From Gammaproteobacteria bacterium (GTDB lineage Bacteria; Pseudomonadota; Gammaproteobacteria; Eutrophobiales; Eutrophobiaceae): a DNA stretch of 6,322 bases. Under the pieces are notes generated by a model. The model searched no databases. It saw only the letters and a list, made by a program, of their open reading frames with translations, and was not told the DNA's origin. The translations under genes and the position numbers were made by a program. Shown in pieces: positions 1-5,356 of the stretch (its first letter is position 1; each line of letters starts with the position of its first letter). Location: NCBI GenBank assembly GCA_018676275.1, contig JABHFC010000206.1, positions 1 to 6,322 of the forward strand, read 5' to 3'.

Positions 1-38
1 CGGCGGCAACAGGGGTTCGAATCCCCTTGGGGACGCCA
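1..38 (+). tRNA. tRNA-Glu, 3' part (5' end outside window)
   Basis: The window opens inside the 3' side of the anticodon loop and stem (GGCGG). The variable region follows, then a perfect T arm (AGGGG, TTCGAAT loop, CCCCT at 11-27), the 3' acceptor strand TGGGGAC, discriminator G and an encoded CCA at 36-38. From memory this 38-base stretch differs from E. coli tRNA-Glu at only two positions, which is the basis for calling Glu. The anticodon itself lies outside the window, so the identity is inferred from similarity. The last 19 bases plus TT recur at 185-205. Confidence 0.93.
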
Positions 39-74
39 TTTCCAAAATCCACCTATTTGGTGGAATTTGGAAAT
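38..74 (+). other. long hairpin just after tRNA-Glu
   Basis: Bases 38-53 pair with 59-74, giving 16 positions with one A-A mismatch around a five-base TATTT loop. The core is CCACC/GGTGG. No run of T follows, only a loosely T-rich stretch, so it is not a convincing terminator. Its core and its distance from the tRNA tail (about 11 bases) resemble the true terminator after the second tail copy (about 12 bases). It may be a decayed terminator or a processing structure for the tRNA precursor. Confidence 0.6.
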
Positions 75-108
75 GTGTGTTTGTAATGGATTTGATTTGA
101 AGCCCGCG

Positions 109-184
109 GTTCGACAATTTTGTCAGGAACAAAATTGAACGGCCAAAGGCCGGCCCGCAGGGCAAAGTACAGGACGTACTTTGT
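109..184 (+). other. cluster of stem-loops between the tRNA-tail copies
   Basis: Three stem-loops lie in a row. Bases 115-123 pair perfectly with 129-137 (CAATTTTGT/ACAAAATTG, loop CAGGA), with flanking GTTC/GAAC that could extend the stem across a bulge. The GC-rich block 141-162 holds GGCC-AAA-GGCC and GCCC-GCA-GGGC. Bases 163-170 pair with 176-183 (CAAAGTAC/GTACTTTG, loop AGGAC). Two loops share an AGGA core. No open reading frame is apparent. Such density suggests a structured transcript made from the tRNA promoter, or a mobile repeat element; the function is unknown. Confidence 0.55.
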
Positions 185-211
185 AATCCCCTTGGGGACG
201 CCATTATTTAG

Positions 212-235
212 AAACCACCGAAAGGTGGTTTTTTT
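212..235 (+). terminator. rho-independent terminator of the tRNA transcript
   Basis: AAACCACC (212-219), a stable GAAA tetraloop (220-223) and GGTGGTTT form an 8-bp stem that runs into a seven-T tract at 229-235. It sits 12 bases after the second tRNA-tail copy and separates the tRNA transcription unit from the polysaccharide operon. Confidence 0.9.
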
Positions 236-281
236 ATGTGAGGATAGTCAATAGATTCGGCAAGTAGTTATATAGTCGATC

Positions 282-312
282 TTGTTTATTCTGTATCGCA
301 CAATGTTATAAT
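282..312 (+). promoter_or_regulatory. candidate sigma-70 extended -10 promoter for the polysaccharide operon
   Basis: TGTTATAAT at 304-312 is a perfect TATAAT preceded by the TGn extension. The -35 is poor: TTGTTT at 282-287 is 19 bp away, or TTTATT at 285-290 is 16 bp away, as expected when an extended -10 carries the promoter. Transcription would start near 319, giving a leader of about 65 bases before the ATG at 384. The leader starts with a small hairpin (GCCAG 319-323 / CTGGC 331-335). No ops or JUMPstart sequence is present in this leader. Bases 236-281 show nothing recognisable. Confidence 0.6.
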
Positions 313-383
313 CCTATCGCCAGAGAAATACTGGCTAAGTGGATGATTTATTTATAAAAAATAGAGTTTAGAACGAACTGAAG

Positions 384-1394
384 ATGAAAATACTTGTCAC
401 TGGTGCTGCGGGCTTTATTGGTGCGGCTTTATGCAGGCGCTTACTGGAACGAGGTGACGAAGTTGTCGGAATTGATAATCTTAACGATTATTATGATGTT
501 CAGCTCAAGAAAGACCGGTTGGCAACGATTGAATCTGCGTCAAACTTTCAATTCTTGAAACTGGATATCTCCGACAGAGATGAAATGTCTAAACTTTTCC
601 AATCTCATAAACCTGAACGGGTTGTACATTTGGCAGCACAGGCCGGAGTCCGGTATTCAATCGAAAATCCTAATGCCTATGTTGATGCCAATTTGGTTGG
701 CTTCGTCAATATTCTTGAAGGATGTCGAAACAATGATGTGGAACACCTTATTTACGCTTCTTCAAGTTCTGTCTATGGTGCTAACATCAGGACACCTTTT
801 TCTGTTACCCATAATGTTGATCATCCATTGTCATTATATGGTGCAACAAAAAAAGCAAATGAGTTAATGGCGCACACCTATAGCCATCTGTATCAATTAC
901 CCTCCACCGGGTTGCGGTTTTTTACAGTTTATGGGCCATGGGGGAGACCTGACATGTCTCCATTTTTGTTTGTCAGTAAGATCATCAATGAAGAACCAAT
1001 ACAGGTTTTTAATGAAGGTAATCATATGCGTGATTTTACTTATATAGATGATGTGACGAGAGGAATAGAACGAGCTATTGATAATATCCCATATGCGGAT
1101 AAAAATTGGGATCCAGATTCGCCTAATCCTAATACAAGTTCAGCTCCTTATCGAGTTTATAATATTGGGAATCAGAGACCGGTAAAACTACTCGAATATA
1201 TTAAAGTGATAGAGAAATGTGTGGGCAAGGAATCAATAAAAGAGTTTTTACCGCAACAGGCAGGTGATGTAATTGCTACACATGCTGATATTTCCGAATC
1301 TACATCTGACCTCGGTTATGGGCCAACGACTATATTAGAGAAAGGAATGTCAGCATTCGTTTCCTGGTATAAATCATATTACAAAATAGTCTAA
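384..1394 (+). CDS. NAD-dependent epimerase, UDP-glucuronate 4-epimerase type
   Basis: This is a 336-residue extended short-chain dehydrogenase/reductase predicted to interconvert UDP-GlcA and UDP-GalA in the cytoplasm through a transient 4-keto intermediate on bound NAD. The N-terminal Rossmann motif GAAGFIG is at 7-13 and is followed by the DNLNDYYD segment (31-38) typical of the UDP-GlcA 4-epimerase (CapI/LspL) branch. The serine-rich catalytic strand SSSSVYG is at 126-132, and YxxxK is Y152/K156 in LYGATKKANE. RFFTVYGPWGRPDM (178-191) and MRDFTYIDDV (215-224) form the substrate side. Length is normal and nothing appears broken. The ATG is right because the first beta strand starts at once, although its ribosome binding site is weak. 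The stop overlaps the next start by one base. Since its neighbour makes a UDP-HexNAcA, action on the N-acetylated uronate (as for TviC) is a possible alternative. Confidence 0.93.
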   Translation: MKILVTGAAGFIGAALCRRLLERGDEVVGIDNLNDYYDVQLKKDRLATIESASNFQFLKLDISDRDEMSKLFQSHKPERVVHLAAQAGVRYSIENPNAYVDANLVGFVNILEGCRNNDVEHLIYASSSSVYGANIRTPFSVTHNVDHPLSLYGATKKANELMAHTYSHLYQLPSTGLRFFTVYGPWGRPDMSPFLFVSKIINEEPIQVFNEGNHMRDFTYIDDVTRGIERAIDNIPYADKNWDPDSPNPNTSSAPYRVYNIGNQRPVKLLEYIKVIEKCVGKESIKEFLPQQAGDVIATHADISESTSDLGYGPTTILEKGMSAFVSWYKSYYKIV

Positions 1395-2680
1395 TGGAAA
1401 TTTGTCGAAAAATATCTGTGGTGGGAATGGGGTATGTAGGTTTACCGGTTGCAGTTGCGTTTGGAAAATACGGTAAGGTGATAGGCTTCGATATAAATGA
1501 AGATCGAATAGCGGAACTACAGTCAGGTGTAGATAAAACAAATGAGGTGTCTCCTGATGAGTTAAAAAACGCAGACATTATTTACACATCCAACCCGGAA
1601 GAATTAAAACAGGCGGATTTCCATATTATTGCAGTACCCACTCCAATAACAGATTCCAAAAGTCCGAATATGGAGCCATTACTTAACGCATCTCTTACGG
1701 TTGGAAGGCAATTAAAAAAAGGTGACATTGTAGTATATGAATCAACTGTATATCCGGGTGCAACTGAAGAAGATTGTATGCCAGTGCTGGAACGTGAATC
1801 TGATCTGAATTGTGGTAGCGATTTTTTCATAGGGTACTCTCCCGAACGAATAAATCCCGGGGATAAGTCTCATACCTTTACTTCTATCAAGAAAGTCGTT
1901 TCTGGACAAACAACAGAGATTTTGGAAATTGTAGCAAGTGTTTATGGATCAGTAATCGAAGCTGGCGTGCATAAAGCGCCTTCAATAAAGGTTGCAGAAG
2001 CTGCCAAGGTAATCGAAAACACGCAAAGGGATATTAATATTGCCTTAATGAACGAGCTTGCTTTGATATTTGATAGATTAGGTATTGATACAAATGATGT
2101 ATTGGAGGCGGCAGGGACTAAATGGAACTTTTTACCGTTTACGCCCGGTTTAGTTGGTGGGCATTGCATCGGTATTGATCCTTATTACCTTACTTACAAA
2201 GCATCCAAGACGGGATACATTCCCGATCTAATTTTGGCTGGTCGACAAATAAATGATGCAATTGGAAATCATATAGCAACACAGGTGGTTAAACACTTAA
2301 TTAAGTCAGGCGTAAGAGTGGATCAATCTGTTGTAACCATTCTGGGTTTTACATTTAAAGAAAACGTCCCTGATGTTCGCAACACCAGAGTGATAGATAT
2401 TATATCTGCACTAAAAGAATATGGGATTGATGTGCAGATACATGACTCCGTAGCAGAAAATGGGGAATCATCGAATGGACATGGAATTTCATTGCTTGGA
2501 TTTGACGAGCTACTCGCAGCTGACGCGGTGATATTCGCGGTGCCGCATGCAGAGTATTTAAGCGGTGGATGGGATTTCATAACAGGGTTGTTGAAAGAAA
2601 ATCAAGGAGTGGTGTTTGACGTAAAAGGTGTGCTTGATAGAGATGCCAAACCAGACGGAATCACATTAAAAAGATTGTAA
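1394..2680 (+). CDS. UDP-N-acetyl-hexosamine 6-dehydrogenase, TviB/WbpO type
   Basis: This 428-residue nucleotide-sugar dehydrogenase is predicted to oxidise UDP-GalNAc or UDP-GlcNAc twice at C6 with NAD, giving UDP-HexNAcA. The Rossmann motif GMGYVGLP is at 11-18. Further landmarks are AVPTPI (80-85), YESTVYPGATEE (115-126) and the central helix EAAKVIENTQRDINIALMNE (202-221). The catalytic cysteine is C258 in GGHCIGIDPYY, and the C-terminal domain has GFTFKENVPDVRNTR (318-332). The FGKYGKVIGFDIN segment and GGHCIG instead of GGSCFPKD place it with TviB/VipA/WbpO/WbpA and apart from Ugd. The TviB/WbpO branch (UDP-GalNAc) is favoured by eye, but substrate cannot be settled. It begins within the previous stop codon (TAATG) and has no clear ribosome binding site, so it is probably translationally coupled to the epimerase. 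Confidence 0.92.
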   Translation: MEICRKISVVGMGYVGLPVAVAFGKYGKVIGFDINEDRIAELQSGVDKTNEVSPDELKNADIIYTSNPEELKQADFHIIAVPTPITDSKSPNMEPLLNASLTVGRQLKKGDIVVYESTVYPGATEEDCMPVLERESDLNCGSDFFIGYSPERINPGDKSHTFTSIKKVVSGQTTEILEIVASVYGSVIEAGVHKAPSIKVAEAAKVIENTQRDINIALMNELALIFDRLGIDTNDVLEAAGTKWNFLPFTPGLVGGHCIGIDPYYLTYKASKTGYIPDLILAGRQINDAIGNHIATQVVKHLIKSGVRVDQSVVTILGFTFKENVPDVRNTRVIDIISALKEYGIDVQIHDSVAENGESSNGHGISLLGFDELLAADAVIFAVPHAEYLSGGWDFITGLLKENQGVVFDVKGVLDRDAKPDGITLKRL

Positions 2681-2686
2681 TTTATC

Positions 2687-2700
2687 AGGGGACAATTTTG
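2687..2700 (+). promoter_or_regulatory. ribosome binding site fixing the TTG start of ugd
   Basis: AGGGGA at 2687-2692 is a strong Shine-Dalgarno core five bases before TTG at 2698. The next in-frame ATG (2710) would remove residues of the first beta strand leading into GSGYVG, so TTG is preferred. Confidence 0.75.
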
Positions 2701-4005
2701 AACGTAACGATGTTAGGGAGTGGCTATGTAGGTCTTGTATCAGGAGCCTGCCTTGCAGAATTTGGAGCCAATATTACATGTGTTGATGTCGATGCTGAAA
2801 AGATAGAACGTCTAAATGCAGGTGAGATACCAATCTATGAACCAGGTCTTGATGATCTGGTGAGGAAAAATGTAAAGGAAGGTCGATTAAAATTTAGTGG
2901 ATTATGTAGTGATATTATTTCTACCAGTGATTTAATCTTCATAGCAGTAGGAACGCCATCAAGGCATGGTGATGGTCATGCTGACCTAAGTTATGTTTTT
3001 CAGGCAGCAAAAGACATCGCTCCGCATTTGAGGAACTATACGGTCATTGTCGATAAATCTACAGTACCTGTTGGCACTGCACGTAATGTAAAACGAATAG
3101 TAAAAGAAACTAATTCCGATGCTGATTTCGATATTGCGTCTAATCCCGAGTTTCTGAGAGAAGGCGCAGCAATCTCAGATTTTATGCGCCCAGATCGAGT
3201 GGTAATTGGTGTAGAAAATAGACGAGCTGAAAAATTGTTACGTGATCTATACCGACCATTGAATCTTATTGAATCGCCTGTGTTATGCACGGGGCTTGAA
3301 ACAGCTGAATTGATTAAATATGCTTCGAACGCTTTTCTCGCAACGAAGATCAGTTTTATTAACGAAATGGCAGCTTTATGTGAGGAAGTAGGTGCAGACG
3401 TGCACGACGTGTCGAAGGGTATGGGACTAGACGGTAGAATTGGGAGAAAGTTTTTACATCCAGGTCCAGGTTACGGGGGGTCATGTTTTCCCAAAGATAC
3501 GAAAGCCCTGGCCCGCATTGCGCAAGAGCATGGTGCAGCAAGTCGCATTGTTGAAACTGTGATTGAAGTGAATGAAGCACAAAAGGCACGCATGATAAAT
3601 AAAATACGTACGGCCTTGGGTGGTGATGAGTCGAATAAGACTGTTGCTGTATTAGGCTTGACCTTTAAACCCGAAACAGACGATATGCGCGAAGCACCGT
3701 CATTGGCAATCTTGCCAAAATTAATTGAAAATGGCATGAGGGTAAGAGCACATGATCCTCAGGGAATAAAAGAAGCGAAAAATTTATTACCTGATTCAAT
3801 TGAATATTTTTATAATCTGAATGAAGTCTATAGAGGTGTTGATGCTGTCATATTGATAACAGAATGGAATATTTATCGTGGAATGGATATGTCCCAATTG
3901 TTAGATAGTATGTCGGGTAACACATTCATTGACCTTAGAAACGTGTATGAAGTAGATGAAATGAAAGCTATGGGTTTTGACTATCATTGTGTAGGACGGA
4001 AATAG
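2698..4005 (+). CDS. ugd: UDP-glucose 6-dehydrogenase
   Basis: This 435-residue enzyme oxidises UDP-Glc to UDP-GlcA with two NAD, in the cytoplasm, and supplies both glucuronate units and the substrate of the epimerase encoded first in this cluster. The NAD-binding GSGYVGLV is at 7-14 and EIPIYEPGLDDL at 43-54. VGTP is at 84-87, DKSTVPVGT at 119-127 and SNPEFLREGAAI at 148-159. The central helix AELIKYASN (203-211) carries the conserved lysine K207. The catalytic nucleophile is C263 in GYGGSCFPKD. The C-terminal NAD-side domain has LGLTFKPETDDMREAPS (319-335). Length matches the bacterial Ugd/TuaD class of about 435 residues. The TTG start is supported by AGGGGA five bases upstream. The previous gene ends 17 bases before it, and the next probable start lies five bases after its stop, so it sits in the middle of an operon. 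Confidence 0.96.
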   Translation: MNVTMLGSGYVGLVSGACLAEFGANITCVDVDAEKIERLNAGEIPIYEPGLDDLVRKNVKEGRLKFSGLCSDIISTSDLIFIAVGTPSRHGDGHADLSYVFQAAKDIAPHLRNYTVIVDKSTVPVGTARNVKRIVKETNSDADFDIASNPEFLREGAAISDFMRPDRVVIGVENRRAEKLLRDLYRPLNLIESPVLCTGLETAELIKYASNAFLATKISFINEMAALCEEVGADVHDVSKGMGLDGRIGRKFLHPGPGYGGSCFPKDTKALARIAQEHGAASRIVETVIEVNEAQKARMINKIRTALGGDESNKTVAVLGLTFKPETDDMREAPSLAILPKLIENGMRVRAHDPQGIKEAKNLLPDSIEYFYNLNEVYRGVDAVILITEWNIYRGMDMSQLLDSMSGNTFIDLRNVYEVDEMKAMGFDYHCVGRK

Positions 4006-4010
4006 TAGTT

Positions 4011-4523
4011 TTGACGGACGATATTAAAGCCTGGTACTTAGTTCATTCCAAACCGCGCCAGGAGTACCTCGCACAGGAAAATCTGGAACGCCAGGGATAT
4101 GGGACCTATCTACCTGTAACTTCTGTTAGGCGTCGAAAAGACGGTAAAACAGTTAGTGAAGTTGGTCCTATGTTTCCCAGATACTTATTTATCCATCTAA
4201 GCGAAAAAACTGACGATTGGGGTCCGATACGTTCTACATTAGGAGTTGCTAATCTCGTGAGATTTGGGCAGACCCCCACTAGGGTTCCTAACCAATTGAT
4301 TTCTAAGATAAAACAGCGTGAGGATGCTGAAGGTATATGCGTTTTGCCGGAAAGAGCTTACAAAAAAGGGGACAGTGTGAGAATAGTAGAAGGTCCCTTT
4401 GAAGGTTATGAAGCAATATTTCAATCAAAAAATACCAGAAATCGCGTTACATTATTATTAGAATTGCTACAGAATTCAATAAATATTGAATTAGATCAAA
4501 AGGTTATAGATATTGTTAATTAA
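4011..4523 (+). CDS. rfaH: RfaH/NusG-family transcription antitermination factor
   Basis: The predicted 170-residue protein matches RfaH along its whole length (E. coli RfaH has 162). RfaH binds paused RNA polymerase at ops sites and suppresses rho-dependent termination in long surface-polymer operons. The NusG N-terminal domain covers about 7-100: AWYLVHSKPRQE at 7-18, GPMFPRYLFIHL at 52-63 and LVRFG at 82-86. A linker follows, then a KOW-type domain (about 118-168, KKGDSVRIVEGPFEGYEAIF) that reads much like the E. coli C-terminal domain. The frame stays open upstream to TTG at 3987 inside ugd. TTG at 4011 is chosen because it places the conserved WYL near the N terminus as in RfaH, with AGGACGGA about ten bases upstream. 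The motif that is HTTT in E. coli reads DWGP here (69-72). An ops site lies about 0.8 kb downstream. Confidence 0.9.
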   Translation: MTDDIKAWYLVHSKPRQEYLAQENLERQGYGTYLPVTSVRRRKDGKTVSEVGPMFPRYLFIHLSEKTDDWGPIRSTLGVANLVRFGQTPTRVPNQLISKIKQREDAEGICVLPERAYKKGDSVRIVEGPFEGYEAIFQSKNTRNRVTLLLELLQNSINIELDQKVIDIVN

Positions 4524-4570
4524 AAGCGCGCCTCTATACATTTCCTCTTAATTAAATTCCATTCGGAAAG

Positions 4571-4617
4571 TGTTCATATTGTGAACAACCTGTATTACTA
4601 TGTTCAAACAATGAACG
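4571..4617 (+). promoter_or_regulatory. two matching palindromic operators at the regulator's start
   Basis: TGTTCA-N5-TGAACA occupies 4571-4587 and TGTTCA-N5-TGAACG occupies 4601-4617. They start exactly 30 bp apart, close to three helical turns, so two bound dimers would lie on the same DNA face. A weak sigma-70 promoter can be drawn between them: TTCATA (4573-4578), 17 bp, TACTAT (4596-4601). Its start would fall near the ATG at 4611. The left site would then cover -35 and the right site the start point, an arrangement that suits an autorepressor. The palindromes are read directly; the promoter and the binding protein are inferred. Confidence 0.6.
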
Positions 4618-5219
4618 CATTTGAAAAAGAAGAAGAATTGACCCGCGAACTTCTCGAAATTATTGAGACTCAAGAAAATGTGACGCAAAGAGGTTTGGCA
4701 GATAAGTTGAATGTTGCACTTGGTCTGACCAATTCCTATTTGAAGCGATGCGTAAACAAAGGATTTATCAAGGTTAAGCAGGTTCCTGCAAATCGTTATC
4801 TTTACTACCTGACACCTAAAGGCTTCGCCGAAAAGAGCAGGCTTTCTGCAAAATATCTATCAACATCATTTGATTTTTATCGCAGGGCAAGCGAATCCAT
4901 TGTCACTTTATATAACCAATGTCTCGCAAAGGGTTGGAAACGGATAGTACTTTGCGGTGAATCTGAACTGGCGGAGATTGCTTATATCCGGTCTCAGGAG
5001 CTTGAAATTCATGTGCTTGGATTGTGGGATCAGAAAAGATATAAAAGTGAATATCTGGGTTTGCCTGTCTGGAAAAAGCTTGAAGACATCGTTGCACATG
5101 ACGCGTGTCTGGTCACAAATGTAAGCGAAGTTGCAAATACCTATGATGAAATGAAAAAGAAGATTTCGGATGAACGAATATTGATACCGACAGTTCTTGG
5201 TTTTCGACGACCGGCATAA
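4611..5219 (+). CDS. winged-helix transcriptional regulator with C-terminal Rossmann-like domain (EPS-associated)
   Basis: From the ATG the protein has 202 residues. Residues about 10-70 form a MarR/Lrp-like winged helix: TQRGLADKLNVALGLTNSYL (25-44) is the helix-turn-helix, and GFIKVKQVPANRYLYYLTPKG is the wing and following strand. A helical linker (about 72-107) leads to a Rossmann-like domain (about 110-197) starting RIVLCGESELAEIA, resembling the N-terminal sugar-nucleotide-binding domains of PglD-type proteins. Winged-helix proteins of this kind are found in exopolysaccharide clusters. The frame is also open from GTG at 4581, with GGAAAG upstream, giving 212 residues. ATG is preferred because the extra codons coincide with the palindromes at 4571-4617, though the ATG lacks a ribosome binding site and the mRNA might be leaderless. 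An 87-base gap after rfaH fits its own promoter. The effector is unknown; a sugar metabolite is inferred. Confidence 0.82.
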   Translation: MNAFEKEEELTRELLEIIETQENVTQRGLADKLNVALGLTNSYLKRCVNKGFIKVKQVPANRYLYYLTPKGFAEKSRLSAKYLSTSFDFYRRASESIVTLYNQCLAKGWKRIVLCGESELAEIAYIRSQELEIHVLGLWDQKRYKSEYLGLPVWKKLEDIVAHDACLVTNVSEVANTYDEMKKKISDERILIPTVLGFRRPA

Positions 5220-5298
5220 TTAGATCTAGTGGTAAATGGCAAGGATGCCAATAAAGGACAATGAGTAACATAAAATCTACGATGCATGTGCAACGTAT

Positions 5299-5310
5299 GG
5301 CGGTAGCGTG
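5299..5310 (+). promoter_or_regulatory. ops element (RfaH recruitment site)
   Basis: GGCGGTAGCGTG is a perfect 12-of-12 match to the established ops consensus, followed by C as in many enterobacterial sites, on the coding strand 46 bases before the wzz ATG. ops pauses RNA polymerase and its exposed non-template strand loads RfaH. The rest of the 39-bp JUMPstart consensus is not recognisable upstream. An RfaH homologue is encoded at 4011-4523, which makes a functional pairing very likely. Confidence 0.92.
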
Positions 5311-5318
5311 CCTGAAAC

Positions 5319-5327
5319 TGATATAAT
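5319..5327 (+). promoter_or_regulatory. extended -10 sequence downstream of ops
   Basis: TGATATAAT is a perfect extended -10 motif (TGn plus TATAAT) eight bases after ops. At the -35 distance lies ops itself, with no TTGACA resemblance. It could be a minor wzz promoter starting near 5334, a sigma-dependent pause signal acting with ops, or chance in AT-rich DNA. Confidence 0.35.
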
Positions 5328-5356
5328 TACAGTGTCCTAAAAAGATTAATATAAAA

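Larger units (their letters stand above)
20..205 (+). repeat. tRNA-Glu tail duplication (rtT-like direct repeat)
   Basis: A 21-base sequence covering the last 19 bases of tRNA-Glu plus TT occurs at 20-40 and again, unchanged, at 185-205, a period of 165 bases. The second copy is not a tRNA: no T-arm 5' strand or other arms precede it. Each copy is followed after about a dozen bases by a hairpin with a CCACC/GGTGG stem. The layout recalls the E. coli tyrT (rtT) repeats, whose units of about 178 bp each end in tRNA 3' sequence. The alternative is attachment-site scars from integration and excision at a tRNA gene. Confidence 0.8.
5220..5356 (+). promoter_or_regulatory. wzz leader region carrying ops
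   Basis: This non-coding gap separates the winged-helix gene from wzz. In order it holds a short hairpin without a T tract (TGGCA 5237-5241 / TGCCA 5246-5250), a weak -10-like TAAAAT (5271-5276) without a good -35, the ops element (5299-5310) and a perfect extended -10 sequence (5319-5327). No convincing terminator follows the regulator gene, so transcription from upstream could run through ops into wzz. Confidence 0.6.

Noticed and set aside
185..203. second tRNA gene
   Set aside because: Only the 3' acceptor and half of the T stem are repeated; the upstream bases do not form the other arms.
1..383. CRISPR array or insertion sequence near the tRNA
   Set aside because: There are only two repeat copies and they consist of tRNA tail; no regular spacers, terminal inverted repeats or transposase are present.
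580..867. 95-codon open frame inside the epimerase gene
   Set aside because: It is out of frame with a clearly conserved enzyme and its product has no recognisable features.
1813..1827. ops-like GGTAGCG followed by a T run inside the TviB-like gene
   Set aside because: Only about 8 of 12 ops positions match, the GGC start and TG end are missing, and the bases are ordinary codons (Gly-Ser-Asp-Phe-Phe) of a conserved enzyme.
3036..3737. overlapping minus-strand open frames across ugd
   Set aside because: They lie antisense to a strongly conserved enzyme, overlap one another, lack ribosome binding sites and encode low-complexity products.
4516..4555. two TTAATTAA palindromes 32 bp apart around the end of rfaH
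   Set aside because: Short AT-only palindromes are common by chance in AT-rich DNA and one overlaps the rfaH stop codon; no further symmetry supports a site.
5237..5250. hairpin after the winged-helix gene as a terminator
   Set aside because: The stem is only five pairs and no T tract follows.
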